Assembly: GCA_030917725.1 (NCBI GenBank)
Contig: JAUPUE010000062.1
Coordinates: forward strand, 1 to 20,508
DNA: 20,508 nt
Source: Patescibacteria group bacterium
GTDB lineage: Bacteria; Patescibacteriota; Minisyncoccia; Phycocordibacterales; EsbW-18
Reading direction: 5' to 3'
Shown here piece after piece: positions 8,701 to 15,962 of this stretch (position 1 is the first letter of the stretch; the number at the start of each line of letters is the position of its first letter). The position numbers and the translations under genes are program-made. The notes beneath the pieces are model-generated. The model was not told the DNA's origin and did no database searches. It saw only the letters and a program-made list of their open reading frames with translations.

Positions 8701-9560
8701 CAACACTCACAGAATTCAGTGCCCGTCTTAATACTAGTTTTGGTTACGATGTATATACCATCAGTGGTCCTGTAGATGGAAATATCTTTGCAGGAGGAGA
8801 GGTGTTGCGTGTGTTGGAGACTGGGGGTGGTGCACGTGCCGGTCTCGCGGCATTTTCAACGTCCGATCTTGGGCTTCTCGATTTTGACCCAGATTTCGCG
8901 GAAGGCGGTGCTGTGTATTCTCTCGCTCTCACATCTGACGATGAGGTCCTCTATGCAGGTGGAAGTTTTAATTCTGAAGGAGGGGCGTTGCGTGATTATC
9001 TCGCTGCAATTCAGACGTCTAATGCCAGTGTTCTTGATTTCAATCCCACAGATGCCTACTACATGTATGCGTTGGCCCTTCACCCTGATGACGATGAACT
9101 ATATGTAGGAGGATCGTCTGGTTGGTTTGGTATTTATGATTCAGAAGACGTGGACGAAGTCGAAGATGATGGGGAAACCAGAAGCGGAAGTCACCGAAAG
9201 CCTCTCGTCAATCCTCCGTCGTTCCGTGACGACACAACTCTCCTCGAGTCTCTCCAAGCCCGCATCGAAGAACTCAAGGCGATACTGGCTTCACTTCTCG
9301 GCACCCCATCAACCACATCAGATATCTACACCCGCGACCTCGATCTCAATAGTAAGGGACCAGACGTAACAGCACTCCAACTCTTCCTCATTGCTCAAAA
9401 CAAGGGACCACAAGCCCAAGCTCTTGCAGCAGTTGGAGCAACAGGCTTCTTCGGCCCTCTCACCCAAGCAGCTCTTGCTGAATACCAAGCATCTGTCGGT
9501 ATCACTCCAGCTGCTGGATACTTCGGACCAGTGACGAGGGCGTATATCAACGGTTTGTAG
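5766..9560 (+). CDS. Secreted delta-60 repeat beta-propeller protein with C-terminal peptidoglycan-binding domain (paralogue 2)
   Basis: This 1264-residue protein is a paralogue of the preceding gene. The ATG at 5766 gives a signal peptide of about 24 residues ending FVQA before AP; the upstream ATG at 5712 precedes the promoter and is rejected. Twenty-one blade motifs (LYVGGDF type) again split 11 plus 10, with GVGGWYVGG and GEGGWYVGG marking the start of each half. Four cysteines, the only ones I saw, sit in two neighbouring blades as CVEYDSGLEVC and CVGGYDEELEEC. The tail holds an acidic stretch (SEDVDEVEDDGE), a basic SGSHRKP, a helix (LLESLQARIEELKAILASLL) and a peptidoglycan-binding domain (about 1189-1264) very like that of paralogue 1. 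Likely role (inference): exported wall-attached surface protein; its ligand is unknown. Confidence 0.9.
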   Translation: MKVSYRLSLLVFALFIFAPFFVQAAPTLSETLDAVKNKYTFSDQINVVVTDGDTLYLGGSFSQVSKIVGNAVLFTEETGERVETFPRFERVTPGDEETVFAVTDDGVGGWYVGGDFDTVNGESLYSLAHVLSDGSIDTDFDPVFILGDMVLALALSPDGETLYVGGDFSEINGTTRNRLAAINTSDGTLTAFNPNLTNIVKAIVLSPDGETLYVGGTFVSVNGQSAYGLAALNTTDGSLVPGVDFGGDITFPARPNSLALSSGGDILYVGGGTTEFGIGDGYDALFAFDTSDGSQLVFDPNVNDDILAMALSDDDSTLYIGGVFTDVNSGTTRNKIAAVDTTDGSLVEAFDPNVGAGFVYSLALSSDETTLYAGGSFTAVNGGTTRNRIAALAVSDGTATAEDFGGGFYDGTVYALSSVNGQLLAGGSMTQADRVSRSEVAAIDLTTYELTDFNPNIVSVDQSIHALALSPDASVLYIGGNFNGINGIGSIRYSLAAVTTADGIMTDFNPDMGGGSTVYSLDVSSDGTAVYAGGDFISWGADDDVSYVAKMDAETGAELDFVPELDGVVRAVKLSSDGNSLYVGGNFTETLVALDVADGSTLLSTEFPADDVVFALELSSDGETLYVGGDFTEFTPGLINIGEGGIFDATTGSFVDSQSILSTNANTVNVSIPDGEGGWYVGGSFNRIDGVDWNARIVHILSDMTVDSAFEPDFGIDGGRVRALALSSDGETLYAGGEFTLIDATTRNHLAAFNTSDGSLTAFDPDMNGDVYALQLSSDGTMLYAAGSFLIVNGATGRGHVAELDISDGIATDFNPSLNNGATSLALSSDDLTLYVGGSFNCVEYDSGLEVCNADRNFLAALDTTATSSVATAFNPDMNGEVHALELSDDGSTLFAGGDFYCVGGYDEELEECAVATRQSLAAIDTSDSLAMPFAPDPDSTVYALSLSADESVLYVGGDFTNISGENVAGLAALNTSDATLTEFSARLNTSFGYDVYTISGPVDGNIFAGGEVLRVLETGGGARAGLAAFSTSDLGLLDFDPDFAEGGAVYSLALTSDDEVLYAGGSFNSEGGALRDYLAAIQTSNASVLDFNPTDAYYMYALALHPDDDELYVGGSSGWFGIYDSEDVDEVEDDGETRSGSHRKPLVNPPSFRDDTTLLESLQARIEELKAILASLLGTPSTTSDIYTRDLDLNSKGPDVTALQLFLIAQNKGPQAQALAAVGATGFFGPLTQAALAEYQASVGITPAAGYFGPVTRAYINGL
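5920..9130 (+). repeat. 21-unit delta-60-type blade array in paralogue 2
   Basis: By eye, 21 glycine-pair motifs run from LYLGGSF to LYVGGSS. Number and 11 plus 10 arrangement match paralogue 1, which suggests duplication of a complete gene rather than independent repeat growth. Confidence 0.75.
9297..9560 (+). repeat. 3' peptidoglycan-binding cassette, copy 2
   Basis: This is the counterpart of 5417-5680, with 24-nt (9297-9320) and 35-nt (9471-9505) identical runs. The upstream helix-encoding part (about 9235-9296) is instead closest to the third gene (LLESLQARIEELKAILA in both). Confidence 0.8.
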
Positions 9561-9588
9561 ACGCTAGATGAATTCCATACGTTTTTCG

Positions 9589-9613
9589 AACACCCCCGAA
9601 AGGGGGTGTTTTT
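9589..9613 (+). terminator. Intrinsic terminator after paralogue 2
   Basis: A 9-bp perfect stem, AACACCCCC (9589-9597) with GGGGGTGTT (9602-9610), closes a GAAA tetraloop. A T-tract follows (9609-9613). It ends only 4 nt before the next promoter's TGG. Confidence 0.9.
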
Positions 9614-9616
9614 GTC

Positions 9617-9625
9617 TGGTATACT
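9617..9625 (+). promoter_or_regulatory. Extended -10 promoter of third surface-protein gene, probably leaderless
   Basis: TGG-TATACT is the same element as at 1904 and 5730. The hexamer ends only 8 nt before the ATG at 9634, so transcription should start at or within a few bases of the start codon. The -35 position is occupied by the upstream terminator stem. Confidence 0.75.
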
Positions 9626-9633
9626 TCTCCTAC

Positions 9634-12600
9634 ATGAAGTTTTTAAAATCTTCACAACTCTTTTTCGTTTTCGTACTCCTTTTTTTTGTTTTTCCTTGCG
9701 TGGCCTCTGCTGCTTCATGGGCGCAACGCTTTCCTTCAAATAATGCATCAGCATTCTGGACCAAAACAGCTTCAGATGATGATGGTTCAACATTGTTGGT
9801 AGGTTCCCTAGGTCAGAGTTCAGGTGGTCGGTTGTATGTATCAAATGATGGTGGATTAACATTTTCAGAAACACAACCCGCTGGAGACGTTGATGTGAAC
9901 TGGGGTAGTCTTGCATCGGACGCTGATGGCTCAAATCTTATTGTGGGTGCTTCCGCTGCAGGCGGTCGGCTGTATATATCAGAGGATGGAGGGAGTAATT
10001 GGACAGAAACACAACCTGTAGGAGATGTGGATAGAAATTGGATTGCTGTTGCCTCAGACGCTGATGGCTCTAATCTTATTGCCGCTATATCTAGTGGCCG
10101 TTTGTATACTTCAAGTAATGGGGGTGACAGTTGGGTGGAGACACAGCCTGCAGGTGCTGCAGACAGGTCATGGCGTTTTGTTGCTTCAGATGATGATGGA
10201 ACCAATTTGTTTGTTGGGGCTGCTAGTGGCCGTTTGTATACATCAATAAACGGAGGAGCAAACTGGACAGAGCGTCAGCCGGCAGGGAACGTTAATAAAT
10301 CATGGGGGAGAGGAGCTTCAGATGATGATGGAACCAATTTGATTGTGGGGTCTGAAAGTGGCCGTTTGTATACATCAATAAACGGTGGAGCAAACTGGAC
10401 AGAGCGTCAGCCTGCAGGCAACGTCAACAAAGATTGGCTTGCTATCGACTCAGGCAATGATGGTTCTCATTTGATTGCGGGAGCGTACGGAGGCCGTCTC
10501 TATGTTTCTTCAGACAGTGGAGCAAACTGGACAGAAGAACAACCCGACGGGGATGTTGATGTGTTTTGGTATGGGGCCGCACTAGATTCCGACGGCTCGA
10601 ATATTTTTGTTTCGGCTGATAAAGTTTTTATTAGCCCCGACACATTTTCACCAGTTGTATATTCTTTTTCACCACCCGACAATTCGACAGATGTTCCTAT
10701 CGATTACATACCCTCGGTCACCTTTGATCAACCGGTGGCAATTGGAACTGGTTTTTTTGTTATAAAAAAAGTAGCTGATGACTCAACGGTTGAAAGTATT
10801 GATGTAGAAGGTTTGAATGTGAGTCTTTCCGGTGACGCTACAACAATCACCTTTAATCCCTCAATTAATCTTGGTACATCGACCGAGTACTACATTCTCG
10901 CTGATGCAGGGGTGGTGAAAGATTATGCTGAGAATCCTTTTGTGGGAATTGCAGACCCGACAGAGTGGAACTTCACAACAAGCCTCGATGTTTCTCTCGG
11001 GTTTGAACGAGTGAGTGTTGATGATGATGGAGTCGAAGGAAATCTATCTTCTGAAAGACCGGCGTTTTCTTCAGATGGTCGGTATGTAGCTTTCCAATCC
11101 ATTGCAAATAATCTGGTCCTCGGTGATTCAAATGATCTGCAGGATATCTTTTTTTATGACCGCGTTACAGACAATATACAGTCTCTTTTTATAGGCGATG
11201 GTGAGTCGGCGTACCCATCACTTTCTGGAAATGCTCGTATCGTGGCCTTTTCTTCAGACACAACATTCCTTGAACCTCTCGATGCCAATGGGGTAACAGA
11301 CATCTTCACGTTTGATCGCATTTTGGAACTATATACACGTGTAAGTGTAGATGATGCTGGTGAAGAAGCAGATGGGTCATCATCACGCCCCGCGCTCTCT
11401 ACTAATGGACGTTTTGTTGCTTTTGAATCATCTGCAACAAATCTTGTCCCTAATGACACAAACGGAGTGAGCGATGTGTTTGTGTACGATCGTTACTCAA
11501 GTGTGAATCGTTTGCAGCGAGTGAGCGTCGATAGCCTTGGAGATGAGTCGGATGGGGATTCTAACGAAGCCTCAATTTCTTCAGATGGACGGTATATTGC
11601 CTTTAGCTCGTATGCAACTACTCTCGTTTCCGATGATACAAATGGTACCCAAGACATCTTTGTATATGATCAAAATACCGACACCGTCGAACGAGTAAGC
11701 GTGGATGATCTTGGAAATGAAGGAAACGGAGCCTCGTATGACCCCTTCATTTCTGGGGATGGTCGCTACGTTTCGTTTGTATCGGATGCCAATAATCTTG
11801 TTGTTGGAGACGACAATGGAGTGCGCGATGTTTTTCTCTATGATCGTCAAACAGACAGCATCGAACGTTTTGGGGACCCTGCGGGATTTTCAGAAGACCC
11901 CTACCTTTCTCGGCATGGGCGGTATATTACCTATACACAACAGACAGAAACTGGGACTGGTATTTATTTATACGATCGAGACCTCGACACAACTCTTTTT
12001 GTTACTGAAGGATCGGGCAACAACACAAATCTTAACAACAACTACTCGGGCACACCGATTCTTACTCCGGGCGGACTTGTGCTTGGACTTTCTTCATACG
12101 CAACAAATCTTGTCATTGATGACACAAATGATACCCAGGATGTTTTTGTGACTGAATTGGGTGTTGAAGAGGATACAGAGCCAGCGGACAGTGATCCTGA
12201 ACCCCCGATACTCACCGTGACAAAGATTGTGGTGAACGATGATGGTGGAACATTGGTTGTCGACGACTTCGATCTCATGCTCGACAGGCTCCCTATCACC
12301 TCAGGTGTTGCAACAACAACAGCGGCGGGTACGTACACAATCACCGAAGATAGTCCTTGGGGTTACGCAGGAACATTTAGTGGTGATTGTGACGCTAGTG
12401 GAGATATTACGATGCTTGCGGGGGAGGTCTATGCATGTACATTGACCAATGATGACAATGAGCCAGGTACACCAGACCCAGCCACACTTACTGTTACAAA
12501 AACAGTTCTCAACAACGGTGGGGGAATCGCTTCGGTAGCTGATTTTCCACTAACCGCTGAACGTGTTGGTAGTGAGGCACCAACAATTCCTCTTACCAGC

Positions 12601-14010
12601 GGGGTAGCAAAGGAATTGTTTGCAGGTGCCTATCAGGTTCATGAAGATAATCTTGCAGGATATACAGCTGGATCTTGGGGTGGAGATTGTGCTGCCGATG
12701 GAACTATCACTGTGACAACTGGAAATTCCTATTCATGTACGATTACTAATGACGATGATGGTGGTGGAGGTCCAGACATCACCGCTCCAGTCATTACACG
12801 ACTTGGATCCTCTCCCGTAAATCTCACGGTTGGTGATTCATACACTGATGCGGGGGCAACCGCGCTGGATGATACCGATGGTGATGTTACTGCTGACATT
12901 GTTACCGTCAATCCTGTGAACACCGCTGTCGCGGGAACATATACCGTTACCTACAATGTTCAGGATGCAGCAAACAATTCAGCAATTGAAGTGACACGAA
13001 CGGTGAACGTGAATGAACTTGGTGATCCCGAGCCCGCAACACTTACGGTGACAAAAATCGTGGTGAACGACGATGAGGGGACATCAGCGGTCGGAGATTT
13101 TGACCTAACACTTGATGGTCTCGCTATCACATCGGGCGTTGCAACAACAACAGCGGCGGGCACCTATACCGTTGCTGAAGACGGTCCGGCCGGGTACACC
13201 GGAACATTTGGGGGCGATTGTGATCCCGACGGATCGATAGTGATGACTGCGGGCAATACATACACTTGTACACTTACGAATGATGACAATGAACCGGGCG
13301 CACCAGATCCCGAGACGCTCACCGTCTCAAAAGATGGCACGGGTTCAGGAACTGTGACGTCAGCCCCATCGGGTATCAACTGTGGTGTTGATTGTGCAGA
13401 AGACTATGCGGCAGACACAGTTGTGACGCTTACAGCTTCCGCAACAGCTGGTTCTGAATTCATAGCGTGGACGGGAGGCGGTTGTGCTGGAACAGGGGCA
13501 TGTATCGTCACTATGAGCGAAGCACGTAGTATCACGGCAACATTCAATCTTGAAGAAAATCCTGGCGACGATGACGACGGAGATAGTGATGACGACGACG
13601 ATGATGATGGGGGAGGAAGAAGTGGAAGTCATCGAAAACCAATCAAAAATCCGCCTCCATTCCACGCGGACACTAATCTTCTCGAATCCCTCCAAGCTCG
13701 CATCGAAGAGCTCAAGGCAATACTGGCCGCACTCCTGGGATCGCCACAGGGCGGCTCCTCTTCATCCGACTTCGTCTTCATGCGTGACCTCGATCTCAAT
13801 GCACAAGGTCCCGACGTGACACAGCTCCAACTCTTCCTCATTGCTCAAAACAAAGGACCTCAAGCCCAAGCATTAGGAGTGGTCGGAGCCACAGGTCTGC
13901 TTGGACCTCTTACTTGGGCCGCACTCGCTGAATACCAAGTATCTGTCGGTATCACTCCTGCAGTTGGCTACTTTGGGCCAATTACTAGAGCCTACGTGAA
14001 CGGGTTGTAA
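9634..14010 (+). CDS. Secreted mosaic surface protein: two 7-unit propellers, Ig-like repeats, C-terminal peptidoglycan-binding domain
   Basis: This 1458-residue protein starts at ATG 9634, which follows the promoter and opens a signal peptide (hydrophobic, ending VASAA near residue 27). Domains in order, by eye: seven Asp-box units at about 42-335 (W...SD.DG.NL..G...GRLY.S..GG.NWTE.QP); a Big_5-like Ig domain at about 338-452; seven TolB/PD40-like units at about 453-844 (P..SSDGRYVAF.S, D.F.YDR); prealbumin-like repeats at about 859-944, 950-1041 and 1133-1222, each with a Cys pair (GDC..., Y.CT.TNDD); a DUF5011-like domain at about 1048-1127 (TAPVITRLG, GDSYTDAGATA); and an InlB-B/Flg_new-like repeat at about 1228-1305. 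The tail has an Asp-rich linker, SGSHRKP, a helix and a peptidoglycan-binding domain from about 1385. Likely role (inference): wall-bound adhesin or sensor; no catalytic motif recognised. Confidence 0.9.
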   Translation: MKFLKSSQLFFVFVLLFFVFPCVASAASWAQRFPSNNASAFWTKTASDDDGSTLLVGSLGQSSGGRLYVSNDGGLTFSETQPAGDVDVNWGSLASDADGSNLIVGASAAGGRLYISEDGGSNWTETQPVGDVDRNWIAVASDADGSNLIAAISSGRLYTSSNGGDSWVETQPAGAADRSWRFVASDDDGTNLFVGAASGRLYTSINGGANWTERQPAGNVNKSWGRGASDDDGTNLIVGSESGRLYTSINGGANWTERQPAGNVNKDWLAIDSGNDGSHLIAGAYGGRLYVSSDSGANWTEEQPDGDVDVFWYGAALDSDGSNIFVSADKVFISPDTFSPVVYSFSPPDNSTDVPIDYIPSVTFDQPVAIGTGFFVIKKVADDSTVESIDVEGLNVSLSGDATTITFNPSINLGTSTEYYILADAGVVKDYAENPFVGIADPTEWNFTTSLDVSLGFERVSVDDDGVEGNLSSERPAFSSDGRYVAFQSIANNLVLGDSNDLQDIFFYDRVTDNIQSLFIGDGESAYPSLSGNARIVAFSSDTTFLEPLDANGVTDIFTFDRILELYTRVSVDDAGEEADGSSSRPALSTNGRFVAFESSATNLVPNDTNGVSDVFVYDRYSSVNRLQRVSVDSLGDESDGDSNEASISSDGRYIAFSSYATTLVSDDTNGTQDIFVYDQNTDTVERVSVDDLGNEGNGASYDPFISGDGRYVSFVSDANNLVVGDDNGVRDVFLYDRQTDSIERFGDPAGFSEDPYLSRHGRYITYTQQTETGTGIYLYDRDLDTTLFVTEGSGNNTNLNNNYSGTPILTPGGLVLGLSSYATNLVIDDTNDTQDVFVTELGVEEDTEPADSDPEPPILTVTKIVVNDDGGTLVVDDFDLMLDRLPITSGVATTTAAGTYTITEDSPWGYAGTFSGDCDASGDITMLAGEVYACTLTNDDNEPGTPDPATLTVTKTVLNNGGGIASVADFPLTAERVGSEAPTIPLTSGVAKELFAGAYQVHEDNLAGYTAGSWGGDCAADGTITVTTGNSYSCTITNDDDGGGGPDITAPVITRLGSSPVNLTVGDSYTDAGATALDDTDGDVTADIVTVNPVNTAVAGTYTVTYNVQDAANNSAIEVTRTVNVNELGDPEPATLTVTKIVVNDDEGTSAVGDFDLTLDGLAITSGVATTTAAGTYTVAEDGPAGYTGTFGGDCDPDGSIVMTAGNTYTCTLTNDDNEPGAPDPETLTVSKDGTGSGTVTSAPSGINCGVDCAEDYAADTVVTLTASATAGSEFIAWTGGGCAGTGACIVTMSEARSITATFNLEENPGDDDDGDSDDDDDDDGGGRSGSHRKPIKNPPPFHADTNLLESLQARIEELKAILAALLGSPQGGSSSSDFVFMRDLDLNAQGPDVTQLQLFLIAQNKGPQAQALGVVGATGLLGPLTWAALAEYQVSVGITPAVGYFGPITRAYVNGL
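9757..10640 (+). repeat. Seven-unit Asp-box propeller repeat including a 132-bp near-identical tandem duplication
   Basis: Seven units of about 44 residues each begin with W and carry an S.(D/N)GG.(N/S)W Asp-box. Units 4 and 5 (about 10168-10431) are nearly identical in DNA with a 132-bp offset, for example the GGCCGTTTGTATACATCAAT tract. This indicates a recent tandem duplication. Confidence 0.8.
13779..14010 (+). repeat. 3' peptidoglycan-binding cassette, copy 3
   Basis: This encodes the third copy of the C-terminal module (RDLDLNAQGPDV, LFLIAQNKGPQAQALG, VSVGITPAVGYFGPITRAYV). It is closely similar to copies 1 and 2 in protein and recognisably so in DNA, with LLGPLTWAALAEYQ replacing FFGPLTQAALAEYQ. 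Confidence 0.8.
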
Positions 14011-14120
14011 TCGGCCGCCCTTTTAGAGGACTTTATAGACTTTTTATCAAGAGTCTGGTACTCTGGTCAGTGTTTATAGGGTCTCCTGAAGCGATAAGCG
14101 GATGGGACATAACAAGCAGT

Positions 14121-14426
14121 ATGGATAACGCAAAATTGTACGTCGGAAACTTGAGCTACGGTACCACTGAGCAGACGCTCACGGACCACTTTAGCCAGGC
14201 CGGTGCGGTTGCATCAGCAACCATTATTAAGGACAAGATGACCGGCCGCTCGAAGGGCTTCGGTTTCGTCCAGATGTCGTCTGAAGCAGACGCACAGAAG
14301 GCAATCGAAATGTTCCACGAGAAGGATTTCGATGGTCGTCCTCTCACGGTGAACGTCGCTCGCCCAATGGCAGAGCGTCCTCCTCGTCGCGACAACGGCG
14401 GATACGACAGCGGCAACCGCTGGTAA
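14121..14426 (+). CDS. Single-RRM RNA-binding protein
   Basis: This small cytoplasmic RNA-binding protein has 101 residues. RNP2 is LYVGNL (residues 6-11) and RNP1 is KGFGFVQM (45-52). The fold ends near residue 81 and is followed by a short Arg/Gly-rich tail (RPPRRDNGGYDSGNRW). It matches the bacterial and cyanobacterial one-RRM family, whose members bind single-stranded RNA. I chose ATG 14121 because homology starts at DNAKLYVGNL; the upstream ATG at 14070 would add an unrelated N-terminus. No clear Shine-Dalgarno site precedes it. It lies about 110 nt after the third surface-protein gene and ends before a strong terminator. Its RNA targets cannot be deduced. Its codons are C-rich like those of fusA, suggesting good expression. 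Confidence 0.93.
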   Translation: MDNAKLYVGNLSYGTTEQTLTDHFSQAGAVASATIIKDKMTGRSKGFGFVQMSSEADAQKAIEMFHEKDFDGRPLTVNVARPMAERPPRRDNGGYDSGNRW

Positions 14427-14449
14427 TATCCCGGACACCTCGGTGTCAG

Positions 14450-14478
14450 AAAAACCTCCCCATCTTGGGGAGGTTTTT
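14450..14478. terminator. Bidirectional terminator between RRM gene and aroE-like gene
   Basis: AAAAACCTCCCC (14450-14461) pairs perfectly with GGGGAGGTTTTT (14467-14478) around a 5-nt loop. A-tracts and T-tracts flank both sides, so it can end transcription of the plus-strand RRM gene and the minus-strand gene whose stop is at 14500. A small extra hairpin, GACAC-CTCG-GTGTC (14434-14447), precedes it. Confidence 0.9.
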
Positions 14479-14499
14479 CGTTGCAAGATTGTTTATCAA

Positions 14500-15954
14500 T
14501 TATGCTCGAGAGGCAGCCTCGTTCATAACTCTCTTTACGTCGTCCTCAGTGAAGCCTTTTTCGGCGAGCTCGTCCCCATGTAGGATCATGAAAGCTTTGA
14601 CCCCTTGGTTGATGACCATCGGTATCCCATCCATTGTACGAAGGCCGCGTGCATGTGCTTCAGCGATGAGGGGAGTTGGCTTTCCTGCAAGCACTACGTC
14701 AGCGACAATCGCATTTTTCGGAATCATCTCGAAAATCTCTTGCGCGCTCTTGAGATTTGCTTCGAGGTTCTCTGGGTTTGCGGGGAGAGAGGCGGGAGCA
14801 AGTGCTGAATATCCCTCAAGTGCGCCTTTTGATCCTTTTGTTGAGACGTTAATGATGGCGTCAGCTGTTTGAACATGCGTAGCGATAGAGTCCTCGCTGT
14901 CTGCGGTCGCGGTGTCTGCTCCATATCGTTCGTTCATCTTTTCCGCTAACTGTCGGGCCTTTTCGACGGTGCGGTTGATGATGGTTAGTCGAGCGCCTTT
15001 GCCGGCGAGTGCCGAAGCAACAGCGTTGCCTGTCCCGCCGGAACCAAGAATAATCATCCGTTTTCCCGTGAGAGACTCATCGTTCTGGGAGAAGAGATCT
15101 TCGAGGCCTTCAGCGAATCCAAGGCCGTCTGTGTTAAAACCGCGAAGCTGACCCGCCTCGGTTTTTAGTATGAAATTGACCGAGCCGGCTTCGGTCGCTG
15201 TTTCGTCGAGCTCATCAAGGTGTTCTACAACTGCGTCTTTGAAGCCGACACCCGCGCCTCCACCGATGTAGTGTTCATCCTTTTTGAGAGCGGACAAAAT
15301 GTGTTCGCCAGATGTTGGATCACCAACAAGCATGATGTTGCCAGCATCGATACCGAATGCTTTGTACGCGGCGTTCCACATCACCGGCGTTTTTGCTGGG
15401 TAGTCGTGTTCGATGAGGGGGACAGTGTAGCGATCGAATTCTATATCCTTTGGATTGTCGAGCGGCGCTTCGGCACGTGTGAGTACGTGTGTACGCAGAA
15501 GATCTTCGACTGAGGCGAGACCGTCGGCATTTTCAAAATTAACAATCGTTACGATGTCGGTGGGGGTGATTGTTTTGTCGTATGCTCCTTCGAGTCGCGC
15601 GATTAACTTTTCTTTTGTGTCGCCGTCGACGGGATCATTTACAAGTGCTTCTTCTGACATCGTAGCAATTTGTTCAAGACGTGTTTCTGTAATGACGATC
15701 GGAATATCCTGAGCGAATGTACCGTCAGGACGCTTGATGCGGAATGCAACAAAATGCCCCGGATGATATGCGCCCTTCGGATCTTCACTGTTAGGTGTTC
15801 TGTCACCGAGCCGGACCGTCGTCGTAAATTCTCCGTCGTGAACCATCCGGGAAAGCTCTTCTTCGGGGAATGTTTCAGAAGCTGAGACCCAGAGTTCTTG
15901 TGCTTTTGGTGGTCTTTCAACAGAGGCTTCGACAGGTGGTATTTTTTCGTTCAT
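14500..15954 (-). CDS. aroE: Shikimate dehydrogenase-like protein with N-terminal ASCH-like extension
   Basis: This 484-residue protein carries a shikimate dehydrogenase domain at about 175-484. The enzyme family reduces 3-dehydroshikimate to shikimate with NADPH. Visible family features are KTPVMWNAAYKAFGID (189-203, the substrate-loop SxSPxxHN region, altered here), a Lys in GVGFKDAV (K239, the usual catalytic Lys), GFNTDG (272-277, D276), the Rossmann glycines GSGGTGNA (304-311), NRT (327-329) and the C-terminal INQGVKAF (448-455). Family members are usually about 270-290 residues, so about 175 are extra. Residues about 20-105 (TTTVRLGDR, HPGHFVAF) resemble an ASCH/PUA-like fold; this is tentative. 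The start at 15954 follows a -10 element by 8 nt. No other shikimate-pathway gene is in the window, so the metabolic role is uncertain. Confidence 0.85.
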   Translation of the reverse strand: MNEKIPPVEASVERPPKAQELWVSASETFPEEELSRMVHDGEFTTTVRLGDRTPNSEDPKGAYHPGHFVAFRIKRPDGTFAQDIPIVITETRLEQIATMSEEALVNDPVDGDTKEKLIARLEGAYDKTITPTDIVTIVNFENADGLASVEDLLRTHVLTRAEAPLDNPKDIEFDRYTVPLIEHDYPAKTPVMWNAAYKAFGIDAGNIMLVGDPTSGEHILSALKKDEHYIGGGAGVGFKDAVVEHLDELDETATEAGSVNFILKTEAGQLRGFNTDGLGFAEGLEDLFSQNDESLTGKRMIILGSGGTGNAVASALAGKGARLTIINRTVEKARQLAEKMNERYGADTATADSEDSIATHVQTADAIINVSTKGSKGALEGYSALAPASLPANPENLEANLKSAQEIFEMIPKNAIVADVVLAGKPTPLIAEAHARGLRTMDGIPMVINQGVKAFMILHGDELAEKGFTEDDVKRVMNEAASRA

Positions 15955-15962
15955 AGGCTCCC

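Noticed and set aside
14056..14064. TGGTACTCT as a fourth copy of the shared promoter before the RRM gene
   Set aside because: It differs at two of nine bases and leaves a leader of about 50 nt; too weak to call.
1..15954. UGA recoding as in Gracilibacteria or Absconditabacteria
   Set aside because: All genes read through without in-frame TGA and end in TAA or TAG, so the standard code suffices.
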